Origin: Diplonema japonicum
Taxonomy: Eukaryota > Euglenozoa > Diplonemea > Diplonemida > Diplonemidae
Length of the DNA: 64,000 nucleotides
Assembly (NCBI GenBank): GCA_964019335.1
Contig: OZ025739.1
Span: 310,001 to 374,000 of the forward strand
Direction of reading: 5' to 3'
Below the pieces are notes generated by a model, which searched no databases, was not told where the DNA came from, and saw only the letters and a program-made list of their open reading frames with translations. The translations under genes and the position numbers were made by a program. Of the stretch, positions 54,555-64,000 are shown piece by piece (position 1 is the first letter of the stretch; every line of letters begins with the position of its first letter).

Positions 54555-55443
54555 CCACCGCAGTAGGAACCCGCCAGAGCCCCCAGAACGGGGAGAACGG
54601 GGACTAAGCGCAGCTCGGCCGGTGAGCGCAAAAACGCATACCTTAAAAGAATAGTTTTTTTTTTTTGTTTTTTTCATGATTCCCCCCGCACCTTTTTTTT
54701 TTTTTAAAGTAAACAAATTACCCTCATTCGCGCGGCAACAAAACAAACTTTTATTATCCCCTCTCCAACCTCAATTTTTATTGATTTAACTCTCCTACGT
54801 CTCAGGTAGTTTTTTGTTCTAAAGAAAAGAGAGGGGTGGGGGGGGGGGGGGGTACGGGTGAAGTAAGCTATTCCAACAACGTAATACATTTGAATCAGAA
54901 AAGACCCGGTTTTTCTTTTGCACAGGTTTCACCTCAAAACACCTCTGAAAAACACCTCTGAAGACTCATCAATAATTGGTGCTTTTTGAGCTTAAGTTTG
55001 TCTCAGATTAACCCGCAGGAAGATTATTAAGCACAGAAAAAAAAGAGAAAAAAAGAGGGGGAAACAAAAAAGCGATCATTCAAAAAAAAGGGGGGGGGGG
55101 GGGGGGGGGGCAAACCTTGAACTTTTTCTCTCCTTCTTTTTTTTTTCCCCCTTTTTTTTCTTTTGGATTTTCCCCGTCTTCACCCCACCCCTCCCTCTTT
55201 TTTTTATTACTTTATTCTGTTGTTGTGTTTTATAAAAAAAGGGGGGGGGGGGAGGAGGGGCGAAAAAAAGTAACATTGGTGTTTTTTTTTTGATCTTATT
55301 TCTTTTTTTTTCTTCTTTTTCTGTCAAAGTCTATTTTTTTTGTTTTTTTTTCCCGTTTTCGCGCGTTCTTCCCCCCCCAAAAAAAATCTTAAAAGAAAAC
55401 TACCGGGGGAAAAATAAAAAAAAAATAACAAAAAAAAAAAGAA
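54555..55443. other. Spacer with G and T runs
   Basis: Contains a 21-G run at 55090-55110 and other G, T and A runs; no gene, RNA or shared repeat recognised. The 5' end still belongs to the GC-rich retroelement fragment, roughly to 54640. Confidence 0.55.
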
Positions 55444-58278
55444 ATGTTGGAGACCGCACAGCCGATGTCTCCGACGCAGACGCTGGCAGGAGAGTACAAT
55501 CCAGCATTAGAGGAGGTGATGAAGAAAGTACGGTTGTACTGTTTGCAACAAAGAGTACGAATTGACCTGTATCTACACGATTTCGACAAAACAAGGAGCG
55601 GTGTGGTGACAAGGGCGCAGTTCCAGCGGGCCCTGCACATGTCAGGACTGACGAATGTAATCTCCGAGAGGGAGTATGACGTGCTGTTCTCAAACTTCCT
55701 CAGCAACAGAGACGTGACTTGCGTTAACTACGCAGCTTTTGTCGAGGCAGTCGATGAGGTCTTCACCAAGAAGAGGCTTGAGAAGCAACCAGGTGCTGTT
55801 GCAACTGCACACATAGCGTCTCACGTCCTGCATCAGCCCACCACCCTCCTCTCCCCTGAAGAAGAGAACGTCCTTGGAAGGCTTCAGACACGATTTGTCG
55901 CGGAAACGCGTGCTCTTGGTATAGTCCTGAAGACATGTTTCGTCGATTTCGACAAGCACCGAAGTGGGAAGATCCCACCTACTCAGTTCGAGCGTGCCAT
56001 GCCCTTCAAGATGGACCCCTCGGAGCTTCGCCTCATCATCAGGAAGTACACAGCACCCAACAAGCACGTCGATTACCAGAAATGGATCAACGACATCAAC
56101 ATGGCGTCCGAGGGGCCGGCACCTGTTGCTGGTCCTATCGCCGTCCCCGAGCCACCCCGACAGGCTCAGTTCACCGCCGACTCGCTTATCGCTGAAATCC
56201 GTAAGCAGATCAAACAATCGCGGATCCGCATCAGCGAGTCCATGACAGACTATGACAAGCTCCGCTCCGGCATGATCACCCCACACCAGTTCAAAGCGTC
56301 GCTCGGTCGGTTCAAACTGCAGAGGCTTCCCTTGACAGATGCCGCGCTGGACCTGTTGTGCGAGAAGTACATGGTGACAGACCACCAGGGGTACCCCAAG
56401 ATATGCTACCAGCAGTTTGTCAACGAGATGGACGAGGTCTTCTCCACCAAGGGGATGGAGAAGGACCCCTCGAAGACCCTCACTTACAAGGCCAGCGATT
56501 TCAAGAACAACCCTCGCACCAAAGACCTGTCTTCTGAACAAGAAGAGCGTGTCCAGAACATTATGAACCGCATCAAGAACATCGTGCGCAGCAGACGTAT
56601 GCTGTTGAAGCCTGCCTTCCAAGACTTCGACAGAGCGACGAAAGGCCTGTACCAGACAAGGAGCACCAGCAAGAGGCGCTTCGAACGGGTACTGGCGTTG
56701 AACAACATCAATTTGACAGAGGAGGAGTATGCGTTGCTGGAGGAGAAGTACGAAGTACCCGGCGACAGTGACAACGTGAACTACGTGCTGTTCTGCCAGC
56801 ACCTCGAGGAGGAGGACAGCCAGGAAGGGCCCGCCAACTTCACGGCAATAGCACTGCCGCAGAAGAAGTACTTGCGCACAGGGAAAACAGGGGTGGAGTC
56901 GTTGGAAGAGGTGATGAGCGATATTCGGGCACAGGTGCTGACGCAGAGGATTCGCATCAAGGAGTTTCTCAGGGACTACGACAAGTTGAAGTCGGGGCTT
57001 ATTCTAAAAGAACAGTTTGCAGCGGGTCTGAACATGGCGAAGATCGAGCTCGATGAGAAAGAGCTGCAGTGCCTTGTCGGGGCGTACGGGTCGGAAAAGA
57101 GGAAGGGCGCCGTGAGGTGGACTGCATTCTGTGACGACGTTGACGAAGTGCACACCACGAAGAACTTAGAGTGCTCTCCCTCAAAAGTGAACCACACACA
57201 GCACCTTGTGACAAGCAAGATGTTTGGTGAACGCGCCCCTCGTGTTGATGGGCCTGTGATGAAGATATTAGAAAAGCTGCGGGAAGCGGTGCGCACAAGA
57301 GGCATCCTGCTGCCGCCCTTCTTCAAAGATTTCGATGTTCGAAACACAGGACAGATCACAGCAAACAGATTGGGCCAGGCGCTGACCCGGCATGGGTTTG
57401 GCCTGTCGCCGCAAGAAGTAGAGACCATAGTGCAAGCATACGCAGACCCTAGGACTCGTGACGTTTGCTACAGGAAACTGGTATGTACACCGCACACCAC
57501 GTATTCTCACAGATTAACGACATCGATGAGACGGAAAAAATGCCCGTGCTGGCATCCACTATGAGCGACGCGCCTACACAAGGGCTGCCCATAGGATATG
57601 GGTTCACACACCCACAGCCTTTGTGCGATATCGAAGAGCTGCTGGAGGAGATCAGGTCCAAGGTGGCGAAGGGCAGCATCAGGATAAAGGATTTCTTCGT
57701 CGATGCAGATAAACTAAGAAAGGGTTCTGTCCCGAAGAGCAAGTTCCGCACTGGGCTAGACGTCGGGGGCATCAGGCTTGATGAGAGGAAGCTGTGCATG
57801 TTGGAAGAGAGGTTTGTGAGCGCGTCGGGTGAGGGCGTGGACTACGTGGCATTCTCTGCAGAGGTGTCGCCTGACACGCAAGACAGGGACCTTGAGAAAA
57901 ACCCTAACAAGAGCAGGACCATGTATAAACCCAGCAGTTCACACCCTTTGAAGTCTATGTTGCGGAGGTCGGCCGACCCGAGCAATGAAGCACTCGTTGA
58001 GGCCATCCTGCATAAGCTCCGCACGCTGACTACCACTCGCAGAATTCTCCTGAAGCCTGTGTTCCTTGATTTTGACAAGATAAGGAAGGGGCATGTGTCA
58101 CCGTATCAATTCGCAGCCGCGTTGGACAGGCTTCAACTAAAGCTGCTACCCGAAGAGTGCCAGAAGATTATTGAAAATTATGAGGTATGCTCCCCGCAAC
58201 CCCAGCCACCACAACACGTAGACCGTCAACGGTGATGTGAACTACACTGAGTTCTGCGCGGCGATCGACCCCCAGTGA
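55444..58278 (+). CDS. Multi-repeat EF-hand protein, EFCAB6-like
   Basis: Exons 55444-57480, 57513-58184 and 58222-58278 give 921 residues. It is built from about eight repeats of 100-120 residues. Each has a helix rich in basic residues (RxRI/RxLLK), an F-x-D-F/Y-D-K-x-R-S/K-G-x-I/V segment, the first half of an EF-hand, then a helix and a V-x-Y-x-x-F second EF-hand remnant. Many loops lack the acidic ligand at position 12, so calcium binding may be limited. The layout resembles EFCAB6 and other large EF-hand proteins of flagella. Introns: GTATGT...CACAG, 32 nt, the shortest in the window, and GTATGC...CGTAG, 37 nt, whose splice adds the terminal VNYTEFCAAIDPQ that completes the last EF-hand. 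No membrane segment. Confidence 0.85.
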
Positions 58279-58423
58279 TGCAGAAGTCCGAATTATTTTC
58301 CCCCTTTTGTGAATATACCGTGCCGTTGGTTTGCCATCTGGCCACCATGCTGATTTCTTATTATTTTTATGAATAGCCAATGCAAAGCCTACAGCGACAC
58401 GTTCACGAACGTGTCACGGGTAG

Positions 58424-59338
58424 ATGGATAAATATGAGCGAGTAGCGAAGCTTGGTGAAGGAGGGCAGGGTAAGGTATACAAGGTGAGGAGCAAGACCAG
58501 TGGGAGAGAGTTGGTATGCAAGATGATTTTGTGCGTTGATCAGGAGACGGTGGAGCTTGCCACAAAGGAGGCAGAGGTGATGGGATGGCTGAAGCACCAG
58601 AACATCATACAGTACGAGGGTACCTTTTTGCATCAGGGAAAAGCAGGACTGTACTTGTGCCTCATTATGGAGTACTGTTCAAGGGGAGATCTGCACACCA
58701 AGATGCGGGAGTACAAGCACAACAAAGAGGTCTTCAAAGAGAAACAGGCCATCCGTTACCTCCGTCAGATTCTCACAGCATTAGAATTCATGCACAAGAG
58801 CGGATTCTGTCACAGAGACATCAAAGCTGCCAATATCTTGTTTGACAGCAACGGGTCCCTTAAAGTGGGTGACTTCGGTCTCTCCACGTTAATGAGCCCC
58901 ATGGGTCAGCAGACAGTCGTGGGCACACCTTTCTACTTTGCTCCCGAGATCATGCTCCAGAGGAAGTACACAACGAAGGTAGACATGTGGAACTTGGGTG
59001 TTGTCTTCTTGGAGCTGTGCACCCTTAGGCAGCGCCCAGCCAACGTCGAAGTGCTTCACAACGAATCCTCTGTCTTGGAGGACATCCACAAAGAGGTTGT
59101 GAGGCACGGTTACAGCAGGTCTCTCGCCACCATCATTACACAGTTGCTAAGGAGGAGGCCGCAGGATCGACCGTCTTCTAGTGACGTGTTAAAGCAGGTG
59201 AACCAGATATGGGGCGACGGTGGCGAGCCAGTAAAGGCACAGCAAAGGCACCCAACGCCAACTAGACAGCAGCAACTGAGGCACCAGCAGCAACAACAAC
59301 AACAGCAGCAACAACAGCAGCAACAACAGCAACAACAG

Positions 59339-59395
<57 letters not shown>

Positions 59396-60285
59396 TTGCA
59401 ATATCAGCAGCAAGCGGCACAGGGAAGACAGCAAGTGCGCAATCCTACCCCGCCAAGAAGAGCGGCAACACCCCCCAGGAAGCCCCATGCACAGACCCAC
59501 GCACAGAGCTCCGTTCCTGCACATGTTCAAACGCACCAGCACAATGAACCCCAGAGAGTCTTCAGGCAAGCTGTCGCTCCTGCTGCCGCGCAGTCGCCAC
59601 AGCAGCCGCAGACGCCTACGACTGTGACGCACAGCTGGACGCCTCCCACCAGTCAGGGCAGCACCAACCCTGGAAGCAGGGGTGCACCAGGGTCCAACTA
59701 CACAAGTTCGAACGGACTAACATCCAGTGTGACAAGCCAAACGCCGAATTACGCTCAAGCAGCCGCGCCACCGGCTGTGTTGGCCTCACCAAGAGGCCCG
59801 ACAGGGAGGCCGCCTGTGCCTACACAGACACCCACGCCCGTATTGCAGCCTCTGCATGCTTGCAGGTCACCGTCGCCAGCTAGGTTGAACGCTGAGGGTG
59901 CACTGACGCCAAGAGGAGCGCCGGGCACGCCAAGGGGGCAGGCCCCTGGGACACCAAGGGGGCAAGCGCCAGGAACGCCCAGGGGGCAGACACCCGGGAC
60001 TCCAAGGGGACAGGCACCAGGCACACCGCGTTCGCAGTCGCACGCGTCATCCGACGAGGCACACCAGGGTGTCGTGCAGAAGCTGCTGTCACTGGTGTTT
60101 ACCGATGTGCGCACAAAAGCTAGGCTGTTGGCATGCCACAGTAGACCGGAAGTGGTGACGCTGTGCTCCTCCGTCTCTGACGATACGTTGCTGGCTCAGG
60201 CCTTGGAGCAGTGGTTGTCCCTCAAGGTATGACACATCACACCACCACCACCACACTGTTGCAGGTCATCGACACCTCTTGCTGA
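58424..60285 (+). CDS. NEK-like protein kinase with poly-Gln tail
   Basis: Exons 58424-60226 and 60265-60285 give 607 residues. Kinase domain (about 4-265): Gly loop LGEGGQGKVYKV, catalytic Lys in LVCKMI, HRDIKAANIL near 129, DFGLST, APEI, and a DMWNLGV segment. Composition and the HRDIKAANILFD form fit the NEK/NIMA group of ciliary and mitotic Ser/Thr kinases, though a general STE-like origin is not excluded. A 40-odd-residue Gln tract (about 285-330) is followed by a Pro/Thr-rich region and five tandem copies of about seven residues with the sequence GTPRGQAP (near 510-545), then a helical end. The second exon has only six sense codons plus a stop. Start directly follows TAG at 58421-58423, a possible acceptor. 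Confidence 0.88.
59281..59400 (+). repeat. CAG/CAA repeat encoding poly-Gln
   Basis: An imperfect CAG/CAA trinucleotide run encodes the Gln tract of the kinase tail. Mixed codons suggest it is partly stabilised, but it is likely polymorphic. Confidence 0.8.
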
Positions 60286-61352
60286 GGCACGATGGGTACG
60301 TTAGTATATGTTATAATTGTTGTATTTTTACCTCTCTTTTTTTTCTTTTTTTCTAGATTTCTTCCTCCTCCCCTTGTGTCAATCTATTTTCTTACTCCAT
60401 AACCCTCTCCCTACTGCAGCATTGTCAAAAGAAAACAACATACGGCCGTGCTAAGCGTGTATAGGGCAAGAGGGCAGCGAACCTGTGTGTTCCCTCTGCC
60501 CATTCCTTGTCCATTTGTACCCTTTCATTCTTTCCCCTTTTTTCTATAAAGGGTTTTTATATTTCTTGCCTCTTTTTCCGTAGTACCGAGAAAGCACAAC
60601 GACGAAGGGAAAGGAAGAGAAAAAAAAGTCACAAACACCCTGACTGGCCACCCTCTTTCCTTCTTTCTTTTTTTTTCTTCTTTCCGTTGCCCAATGTCAG
60701 AAAAGAAAAAAAAAAGAAAGAGGGGAAGAAAAGTTACCCAAGGGGGAGGATATGAGGAGAGATGATGAAAAGTAAGAGTTGTGCACTTTCTGTAATTTAG
60801 ATTTTCACCCCCTCCTTTTTCGCCCCCTCCCTCTTTTTTTTAGTTCACATTTTAACTTTCTTGTTTTCACATGTTGTATGAAGAACAAGGAAAGGGAAAA
60901 AAAGAAAAGAAAGGGAGTGAGCCCCACGTAGGTGCACATCGCATTTTCATTGTAATTTCCTCATTCCACCGCCCCTCATTCCACACTCCCCTCTTCTCTC
61001 TTCCCCTTAAACAGTTGTATTCGATATATATTCCCCCTCCCCCCTTCTCTCCCCTTTTGCATAGTAAGTTACAATTTTCTTTTTGGATAGCTATATACTC
61101 GCATTCGACCACCACACAGGGAACAGAATAAGAAAAGAAATACACATAAATAAAACGAGCAGGCGAAGAAGAAAAAGAAGGGAATAAAAAGAAGAAAACG
61201 ATACAAAAAGAAATGTTCTGAGTGCATTACTAACAAAATACAAATAAATAAATTAAAAAAGAAAAAGACATCATAAAACCATAACTTGCGCTTTCTCCCG
61301 CTCCCCCCTCCCTCGTTGTGTGATTTTGGAGAAGAAGAGGTTTTTAAAAAAT
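60286..61352. other. Spacer, no feature recognised
   Basis: T/C-rich then A/G-rich sequence without long homopolymers, so unlike the other spacers. No gene, RNA or repeat recognised. Confidence 0.55.
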
Positions 61353-63249
61353 ATGGGTGACACAGAAAAAGTGTCTCGGGCAGAGTCCCCGCCTCCTGGC
61401 ATGGACAGCCTGACTAGGTTGTTTCAGAGCGAGCATTTCAACGTGAGGATGTGTGTGACGTACCTCTTCACCCACCGGAAGGAACAAGGGGTGCTTGGGT
61501 ACCTAGTGAATAAGCTGTACAGCTATCCCATTGAGGATGTGCAGATGTACACACCACAGCTTATCTGCCTCCTGTGCCTCCCTAGTTCCTTTCCCACTGT
61601 CTTGGAGCAGTACGTTCTCGCTGCATGCGCAAAGAGCATGCACTTTGCCCTCCATGCTATCTGGTACCTCGAGAGCGACACATCAGACAAGACCGACAGG
61701 TCTGTCCGTATCGCACTGCGGGAAAAGGTATGATACACAAAGAAGAAACAATACACAAAACAGATGGAGATCGCAGCCATCAACAGATCCTTCCGCAACA
61801 AGCGGAAGGACAGCACCCCCACATCTGTCGAACAGGAGGTCATGGCCAAGGACCGTCTGTGCGAGTACTACAACAAGGAGATTGTGTTTGTAGCAAAAAT
61901 AACCGACATGTCCCTTATGCTCCGCAAGCTGCCCCGCCCGGAACGAGAGGACCGCCTAAAGCGGGAGCTCGAAACGCTGAGCATGTCGTTGGCAAGGATG
62001 TCGATCAACATACCAATCGACAAGCCTGGCACACCGTTCAGACGCCTTATTAGGGTGCCGACCATCTCTTCCTACTGCAAGGTGCTTAACTCACGGGAGC
62101 GGGCGCCGTACCTTGTCATGTTTGAATTTATCGAAGGTGGCGAGTGCCACGACCCGTTGGAGCTGCAGCTCACACCGCAGTGCGACATCATTGACACGTC
62201 GCCCAGCAAAGCAGACTACGAGGGACGGGAAACCCTGCAAAACACCATTGTGCATGAAGGGTATTTTGACAGCGAGAGCCCGAAGGGTAGGATGGGGTCG
62301 CCGACACCGCCCGACGTGGAGGCGATGGCAGCCAAGTTGGACAGCGTCTTCGGGAGATCGTGGTACCGCACTGTGGAGGCTGCGAGGAATGAATCACCAT
62401 ACAGCAAACTGCCCGGGTGGGGCGTGATGCCAGTGATCGTGAAGGGTGGTGATGACATGCGGCAGGAAGTGCTTGCCATGCAGCTCATCAACGCGTTCGA
62501 CAGGATATGGCGGGATGCAGATCTCCCTGTGAAGCTGCACCCCTACGGCGTGATAGTGACGTCTGGTGACTCGGGTGTCATCGAGCTCGTCACAGACGCC
62601 GTCTCCATAGACGCTGTGAAGAAGGCAATGCCGTATGACGATCAGAGGTCCCTTGCCGACTACTGGACCTACGTGTACGGGGACCCTTCGTCGGTGCAGT
62701 ACAAGACGGCGCAGAGGAACTTCATCGAGTCCATGGCTGCCTACAGTGTCCTGTCGTACATCTTGCAGTTGAAAGACAGACACAACGCCAACATCCTCCT
62801 CAGGCGGGACGGGTGCATCGTGCATATTGACTTCGGGTTTATGTTGTCCAATAGCCCTGGGGGTGTGAATTTCGAGTCCATGCCCTTCAAGCTGAGCCAG
62901 GAGTACGTGGACGTGATGGGTGGTATCAACAGTGATATGTTCAACTACTACCGGGTGCTGGTGTATTCGGCATTCAAGGAAGCTACGAAGCATGCGGACC
63001 AGGTCATATCGCTTGTGGATATGATGCTGCTTGGGCCTTCATTGCCCTGCTTTGGTGCAGACTCCAAGGCGTGTTTGGAAGCGCTGAAGAGCCGGTTCCA
63101 GCCTGACGGAGACCTGACGGTGTGGGTGAGGGATGCGATCGATCAGTCTGTGGATAACTGGTATGCTGACTCTGCTTCTCCACACACATTATTACAGGCG
63201 GGCAAGAGGGTACGACAAGTTCCAAAAGTGGTCCAACGGTATCTTGTAG
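61353..63249 (+). CDS. PI4KB: Type III phosphatidylinositol 4-kinase, beta-like
   Basis: Exons 61353-61727, 61764-63160 and 63198-63249 give 607 residues. N-terminal helical part (about 10-115) matches the PI4K-beta accessory region: LTRLFQSEHFNVRMCVTYLF and IEDVQMYTPQLICLL. Kinase domain (about 340-600): VIVKGGDDMRQEVLAMQLI, YGVIVTSGDSGVIELV, catalytic loop LKDRHNANIL near 460, and IDFGFMLSNSPGG. It makes PI4P at the Golgi and flagellar base. The last splice, TG|G, gives the ending WRARGYDKFQKWSNGIL, the expected PI4K C-terminus; reading through would replace it with unrelated sequence. It is shorter than animal PI4KB. The FYVE and DENN proteins of this window are other members of phosphoinositide/Rab traffic, not a proven unit. 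Confidence 0.93.
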
Positions 63250-63773
63250 CAGCTGTGCCCTTTTGCGTTTAAATTCTATAAGGTTTTCTGTCCGTTGCCC
63301 TAACCCCCCCTGTCCACCCTATTCCCCCCTTTTTTTCATTCCGCGATCCTAACCCCCCCCCCCCCCCCCCCCCCTCTTCTTTCCGTTATTATTTGTATTT
63401 TCTTTCCCTTCGTTGTGCTTCTCTCATTCCTTTGTGCCCAGTCACCCCCCCTCGGTGTCTGCGGGAGGTGAGTGACAGGGGCATCTACGTAGCTTGCGAA
63501 AAAAAGGGCTTCATCTTTGACAAGCAAGGATCATGTTGGGTAGCTTTAAAAAAGATTTTAAAAAAACTCATTTTCTTCTAAGAAGAACGAGAGGGCAAGG
63601 GGGGGGGGGGGGGGGGGTGGAGTGTCCCGAATGCAATCTTATACCCCATATGGGGGCTCAACAAATATTTTACCTTCACCTTTTCTTCTGTTTCTTTTTT
63701 TCCCTTCCTCTTTGTGTCCTGTTCCTTACTTTGTTTGCGTGCATCCCTCCACCACTCATACTAGGTTCCCAGA
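63250..63773. other. Spacer with 22-C run
   Basis: Contains a 22-C run at 63353-63374 and a G run of about 18 near 63600-63617. A pyrimidine stretch and TTCCCAG end just before the next start codon. No gene seen. Confidence 0.55.
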
Positions 63774-64000
63774 ATGTTGAAATCGTTGCGAACGTGTGCT
63801 CTGCGTGAGCCCCGGAGGTACGCATCTGTGCACAAGCTGCTGTCCGCCGCAAACAAGTATCACACGGAGCTGCAACAGGGAAAGCAAGTGTTGGAAGAGA
63901 TCGCACAGGAAGCGATGACAATATTAAAATTTGAAACACCGATGGAACTCCACCAAGCCTATCCTAACCGCAACCTCGACAGGGTCGTGAACCAAAATGA
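63774..64000 (+). CDS. 5' part of unknown gene, cut by window edge
   Basis: ATG at 63774, directly after a TTCCCAG, opens a frame that runs without stop to the last base (75 codons). It starts with a basic, Ser/Arg/Leu-rich stretch (MLKSLRTCALREPRRYASVH) that looks like a mitochondrial presequence, then turns into a charged helix. Function not recognised. Composition is typical of genes here rather than of spacer. Confidence 0.6.
   Translation, partial: MLKSLRTCALREPRRYASVHKLLSAANKYHTELQQGKQVLEEIAQEAMTILKFETPMELHQAYPNRNLDRVVNQN

Noticed and set aside
58424..60285. Calling the kinase a STE20 or MAPKKK
   Set aside because: HRDIKAANIL occurs in several groups, but the compact kinase domain at the N-terminus and DFGLST fit NEK-like kinases better. 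Left as NEK-like.

Overview
The window is nuclear DNA from a protist, most likely a euglenozoan and within that group closest in style to a diplonemid. The reasons are: all 23 complete genes I can support, plus a 24th cut by the right edge, lie on the + strand, as in a polycistronic array; most coding starts sit a short way after a pyrimidine tract and an AG, as expected for spliced-leader acceptors; DHFR and thymidylate synthase are fused; and the gene at 24570-26345 has the architecture and N-terminal signature of BILBO1, the flagellar pocket collar protein known from kinetoplastids. Unlike trypanosomatids, the genes contain 26 recognisable GT-AG introns of 32-63 nt. I recognised these because protein reading continues exactly across each one. 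The species call is inference.

Layout. 0.6-7.4 kb: a SMYD-like SET/MYND protein, then a huge secreted/membrane receptor-like protein with a TTAPA mucin domain. 7.4-9.7 kb: spacer and a broken retroelement fragment. 9.7-18.3 kb: an unknown Lys/Pro-rich protein, a small EF-hand protein, a DENND4-like Rab GEF, and a TM9 family protein. 19.5-31.9 kb: a MORN/FYVE protein, BILBO1, a frameshifted sulfatase, a TMEM184/OST-alpha protein, and enkurin. 32.5-40.2 kb: DHFR-TS, a cyclic-nucleotide-binding-like protein, an Mpo1-like protein, a GT60-type glycosyltransferase, and an unknown membrane protein. 41.1-53.3 kb: a Pro-rich protein, a DUF229 ectoenzyme, RUVBL2, and TMEM131. 54 kb: a second retroelement fragment. 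55.4-64 kb: a repetitive EF-hand protein, a NEK-like kinase, a type III PI4-kinase, and the start of a further gene.

Functional themes. Many products belong to the secretory and endomembrane system (TM9, DENND4-like, FYVE, PI4K, TMEM131, GT60, sulfatases) or to flagellum and cytoskeleton (BILBO1, enkurin, EF-hand and MORN proteins). Array neighbours need not be functionally linked in Euglenozoa. RUVBL2 and DHFR-TS are housekeeping genes.

Spacers and introns are full of long homopolymers of A, T, C and G (up to 50 nt). Spacers also hold small dispersed repeats and two fold-back elements. No rRNA, SL RNA, CRISPR or convincing tRNA gene was found.
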